DNA of 57,547 nucleotides from Phycisphaerae bacterium (GTDB lineage: Bacteria; Planctomycetota; Phycisphaerae; Phycisphaerales; Phycisphaeraceae): contig JAUHYI010000021.1 in NCBI GenBank assembly GCA_030426385.1, positions 1-57,547 of the forward strand, in the 5' to 3' direction. The first letter of the stretch is position 1; the number at the start of each line of letters is the position of its first letter. Below are positions 54,981-57,547 of this stretch, one piece after another. Under the pieces are notes generated by a model, which was not told the DNA's origin, did not search any database, and was given only the letters and a program-made list of their open reading frames with translations. The position numbers and the translations under genes are program-made.

Positions 54981-55583
54981 ATGGCCAACTACACAGGCCC
55001 CAAAGTCAAACTGTCCCGTCGCGTCGGCGTACCAATCGTCGATGTGCCCAAACACACAGCCAAGCGTCAGCTTAACCCCCCGGGTATGCACGGCTTCCGC
55101 GGTCGCCGTTTGCGCGATTATGGCATCCGTCTCAATGAAAAGCAGAAGCTGCGTTATCACTACAACGTGATGGAAAAGCAGTTCCGTAACTACATGGATT
55201 ACGCCGCTCGGGCCAAGGGTAACACCGGCGAAGTCATGCTGCGGACCCTCGAGCAACGCCTCGACAACGTCATCCGTCGCCTCGGTTGGGCTCGCACCAT
55301 CTGGGCAGCTCGGCAGATCGTCGGCCATGGCCACGTCCTGCTTAACGGCCGAAAAACGGACATCCCATCGTGTCAGGTTCGTGTCGGCGACGTGATTACC
55401 CTGAAAAAGGACAACGTCAAAAACCTCGTTCGCGAGAACATGGAATCCCTTCCAGGCCACCAGGTTCCCGGTTGGTTGACCTTTGATCCGTCAACGCTGA
55501 CGGCCACGGTGACCGCGGTCCCCACATCGGACCAGATTCCGTTTGAGGTCAACATGAACCTCATCATCGAATTTTACCGCTAA
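54981..55583 (+). CDS. rpsD: 30S ribosomal protein S4
   Basis: Primary 16S-binding assembly protein. 200 residues with the N-terminal region (GPKVKLSRRVGVPIVDVPKH, PGMHGFRGRRLRDYGIRLNE, KQKLRYHYNVMEKQFRNYM) and the S4 RNA-binding domain (LEQRLDNVIRRLGWARTIWA, ARQIVGHGHVLLNGRKTDIP). The N-terminal zinc-binding cysteines found in some S4 proteins are absent, so this is the zinc-independent form. It is encoded alone, away from the rpsM-rpsK-rpoA cluster usual for S4 in many bacteria, with its own strong terminator at 55709. Confidence 0.97.
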   Translation: MANYTGPKVKLSRRVGVPIVDVPKHTAKRQLNPPGMHGFRGRRLRDYGIRLNEKQKLRYHYNVMEKQFRNYMDYAARAKGNTGEVMLRTLEQRLDNVIRRLGWARTIWAARQIVGHGHVLLNGRKTDIPSCQVRVGDVITLKKDNVKNLVRENMESLPGHQVPGWLTFDPSTLTATVTAVPTSDQIPFEVNMNLIIEFYR

Positions 55584-55708
55584 GTTGCTAAGTCGCTTAG
55601 CCGCCTGGCGGTTTGGCGAGCGGACCAGTGCTCTGGTTCGTGCAAATTCGATGGGGTTCTGTCGGATTCCGTCAGGTTTGCTGGCGGGGGTTAGTCAAGA
55701 TTTATACG

Positions 55709-55743
55709 GCCGTGTGTACAAATGTGTACACACGGCTTTTTTT
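55709..55743 (+). terminator. Intrinsic terminator after rpsD
   Basis: A perfect 12-bp stem, GCCGTGTGTACA paired with TGTACACACGGC around AATG, then seven T. 126 nt after the stop. Confidence 0.95.
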
Positions 55744-56411
55744 GTAGGTCAAAAACGTTGTGTTTTGCTCTAAATCCCGGTTTGACAGTGGTTCACGCGC
55801 ATCATTTTGTAGATAAGTGTATCCTATATGTGGTAATACGCCCGATGTTTAGACGATAAGTATAAAGTGTTGTAGTTTCCTTTCGGTGTTTACAAATTTT
55901 AATAAATGGTTGCCAGGGCAGGCGGACCATGATCGTCCGGCTCAGTTTTAAATGTTTCATAAAGTTGTCTTGTTTATTTTAGAGTGTCCGCTCGTAGGTA
56001 CTCCAGAATCAGCCTGACATAGAAAGATAGATTCGCTCTCGGATCAATTTTTGCTTTGTGAAACCTGTCTTTGTTTGATCGCCAACGCGACAGCCTGCTC
56101 TGGTCACCTTTTTTTATAATCCCCAAAAGTGTTGTTTGGCTTTAAGCGTGAGACGCGAAATCATCACGGTTAAGGCCATGCCTGCGCTTTTGCTCTGGGC
56201 ACGCACTTGGGCTACCTTGTGTCTATCCTCAGCCTTGTCTCCCAGTGGCATATCGCCGCAAGGGACTCAAACGGGGCCAGGTGTGACGGGTGTGAGGTAG
56301 GACTCTGGAAGGGTAGGGCCGGGAACTCCGCGCTGCGACCTATGGAGCCAAGCACTGCGGGGGAAATGTGGGGGGGGAGTTTTTTTAATTTTTTGTATAG
56401 GAATACGACGC
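55744..56411 (+). other. Long non-coding stretch upstream of fabI, possible structured RNA
   Basis: About 670 nt with no gene. The part at 56200-56360 has several long-range complementary pieces (CGCACTTGG with CCAAG..TGCG; GCTACCTT with AAGGGTAG) and a GC-rich, hairpin-prone texture that differs from the AT-rich 55750-56120. I could not match it to tmRNA, RNase P, SRP, 6S or a known riboswitch. It could be a leader RNA or an independent ncRNA, or nothing. Confidence 0.3.
56356..56381 (-). repeat. G-tract element just upstream of fabI
   Basis: CGGGGGAAATGTGGGGGGGA on the plus strand, a full-consensus copy 30 nt before the fabI ATG, followed by a T-rich stretch. Confidence 0.7.
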
Positions 56412-57203
56412 ATGGGACTTCTCGACGGTAAAAAAGGTGTCATTTTCGGTATCGCTAACGATCGCAGCTATGCCTATTTCATCACGCAAGCCTTGTTGCG
56501 TGAGGGTGCGGAATGTGCGTACACCTACATGCCCATGGGCAAGATGGAACATCGCGTCCGCAAGGCCGTCGAAGGCCTGGGTGTGTCTGATCCCTGGCTC
56601 GAGCCATGCGATGCCTCCAGCGATGAGAGTCTTGATGAGGTGTTCGACAAGCTGAAAAATTCCGAGCAGTTCGGCGAGTTGGATTTCATCGTCCATTCGA
56701 TCGCGTTCGCCGATAAGGACTACCTCAAGCCCGACATGTTCCACAAAACCCCACGGCAAGTGTTCACCCAGGCCATGGACGTATCCGCTTACACGTTGCT
56801 GGGCATGTCACAGCGGGCCCTGCCTCTGATGCCCAACGGCGGTTCCATCATGAACATGTCCTACTACGGCGGCGAAAAAGTCATCCCAGGCTACAACGTC
56901 ATGGGCGTGGCCAAGGCATGTCTGGAACACACCACGCGATACCTCGCCTACGAATTGGGCGACCAAGGCCGAAATGTTCGCGTCAATTCAATCTCAGCAG
57001 GCCCATTCAAAACCCTCGCTGGCGCAGGCGTCGGCGGTATGGATGAAATGATCGCCCACCAGGAACGCAAAAGCTCACTCAAACGCGCCAACACCGGCGA
57101 AGAAGTCGGCAACACCGCCGTCTACCTGCTCTCGGATATGTCCAGCGGCGTCACCGGCGAGACCGTCCACGTCGACTGTGGCTTCAGCATCGTGGGCCTG
57201 TGA
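56412..57203 (+). CDS. fabI: Enoyl-[acyl-carrier-protein] reductase (NADH)
   Basis: Last reductive step of fatty-acid elongation. It is a short-chain dehydrogenase of FabI type: the divergent nucleotide motif GVIFGIANDRSYAYFITQAL, the FabI stretch DFIVHSIAFAD, and the active site Tyr151 with Tyr161 and Lys168 in YYGGEKVIPGYNVMGVAKAC (the Y-x6-K spacing specific to enoyl reductases). The end is SSGVTGETVHVDCGFSIVGL. 263 residues is standard. AGGA lies 9 nt before the ATG. The leader contains a G-tract element close to the start. Confidence 0.97.
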   Translation: MGLLDGKKGVIFGIANDRSYAYFITQALLREGAECAYTYMPMGKMEHRVRKAVEGLGVSDPWLEPCDASSDESLDEVFDKLKNSEQFGELDFIVHSIAFADKDYLKPDMFHKTPRQVFTQAMDVSAYTLLGMSQRALPLMPNGGSIMNMSYYGGEKVIPGYNVMGVAKACLEHTTRYLAYELGDQGRNVRVNSISAGPFKTLAGAGVGGMDEMIAHQERKSSLKRANTGEEVGNTAVYLLSDMSSGVTGETVHVDCGFSIVGL

Positions 57204-57266
57204 GATCGGACCGACTAGCGGCTAAAAGCCACTGGCGTAATTCATCGTCACTTTATTGGGTGCTCT

Positions 57267-57292
57267 GACAGGTTGACTTGTGTCCACCTGTC
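57267..57292. repeat. Imperfect palindrome related to 30383-30412
   Basis: GACAGGTTGACTTGTGTCCA then CCTGTC; the shared wording GGTGCTC..CAGGT.GACTT..GTCCACCTG links the two sites. Confidence 0.65.
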
Positions 57293-57465
57293 CGTAGTTG
57301 CGTACACCCCTGATTTCAATCGCGGGACGCAGCGCGTCTTTCGCTAATCCGTGCCCGATTGCGGTGTGGCCGTCAATTTTGCAACACGCTCAACTCGCAT
57401 AACGCTCAACATCATCACGTAATACCACTGACGATCAATCCTCATGCAGGATGCTTTGCCCCATA

Positions 57466-57491
57466 TTAGCCCCCGGTGAATACCGGGGGTC
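57466..57491. repeat. REP-like palindrome, isolated copy
   Basis: TTAGCCCCCGGTGAATACCG then GGGGTC, reverse orientation of the 45428 copy, with the same C/G-only stem. Confidence 0.75.
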
Positions 57492-57547
57492 GCCTCAAAG
57501 CAACTGCAAAATGATACGGATTACGATAAATACTCGCGCGTAGTTTT

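Larger units (their letters stand above)
57204..57547. other. Terminal gap with repeats
   Basis: 344 nt to the window edge without a gene. It holds an imperfect palindrome at 57267-57292, a cousin of the perfect one at 30383, and a REP-like copy at 57466. Confidence 0.5.

Noticed and set aside
54458..54988. 176-codon minus-strand ORF before rpsD
   Set aside because: Crosses the C-tract and the rpsD start; no recognisable family; low plausibility of composition.
56200..56360. SRP RNA or 6S RNA
   Set aside because: The GGAAGG and GGGCC pieces are suggestive, but the conserved SRP tetraloop/asymmetric loop and the 6S central bubble cannot be built.

Overview
The window reads as a chromosomal segment of a member of the Planctomycetota, most likely class Phycisphaerae. 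This is an inference from several signs: a 16S rRNA gene with planctomycete-like 5' wording that stands alone without 23S, 5S or tRNAs; a zinc-ribbon membrane protein of a type I associate with this phylum; small RRM proteins; an RNA-poor, palindrome-rich accessory landscape; and a compact flagellar locus with FliW and CsrA. No phylogeny could be run. The 3' end of 16S carries the anti-Shine-Dalgarno sequence, and many genes have recognisable SD sites.

Layout. 1-2510 holds the end of atpF, then atpH and atpA (F1Fo ATP synthase). The cluster stops after atpA and is followed by citrate synthase gltA. 4356-6839 holds tyrS (minus) and an M42 peptidase (plus). 7092-20086 is a flagellar locus in one orientation: a strong sigma-54 promoter, a small ORF, flgF, flgG, flgA, flgH, flgI, flgJ-like, flgN-like, flgK, a very large flgL, fliW, csrA and fliC, closed by a perfect intrinsic terminator. 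The flagellin start site is embedded in a 7-bp hairpin whose loop presents the SD sequence, the arrangement expected for a CsrA target. FliW, CsrA and flagellin therefore form a complete feedback switch here. 20290-28061 carries a QueC-like protein with an altered PP-loop motif, recO, a PDZ protein, an APH-like kinase, the yicC-secG-tpiA group and hemC. 28089-30271 has a nitrilase-family hydrolase, a GNAT acetyltransferase and a CDGSH iron-sulfur protein. 30535-38329 has dnaE, a sugar-phosphate isomerase-like protein, a zinc-ribbon membrane protein, two RRM proteins and a DUF4126 protein.

38463-41000 is the accessory part: a 14-copy heptamer repeat, a RAYT-type Y1 transposase surrounded by seven REP-like palindromes, and a DUF6602-like possible nuclease. 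Next comes the solitary 16S unit on the minus strand, with tandem promoters at 43368-43498, an inverted-repeat processing stem that includes a boxA-like sequence, and a terminator at 40999-41030. The right part (44235-57203) has a second isomerase-like protein, mqnC (futalosine menaquinone pathway), an HTH regulator with an EF-hand-like loop, an M29 aminopeptidase, a second APH-like protein, a hybrid histidine kinase, rpsD and fabI.

The most unusual signal lies in the spaces between genes. Four repeat families recur. (i) A C-tract element of the form CCCCCC-ACATTT-CCCC is fused directly to TAA stop codons of at least six genes. (ii) A 'TTTTAGCCGCAGATG' element follows the stop codons of gltA, tyrS, recO and dnaE in gene orientation. 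(iii) A long palindromic element is built on GTTAGCCGCCGCC arms. (iv) REP-like hairpins cluster around the RAYT gene. Together these make the 3' ends of genes in this genome look modular.
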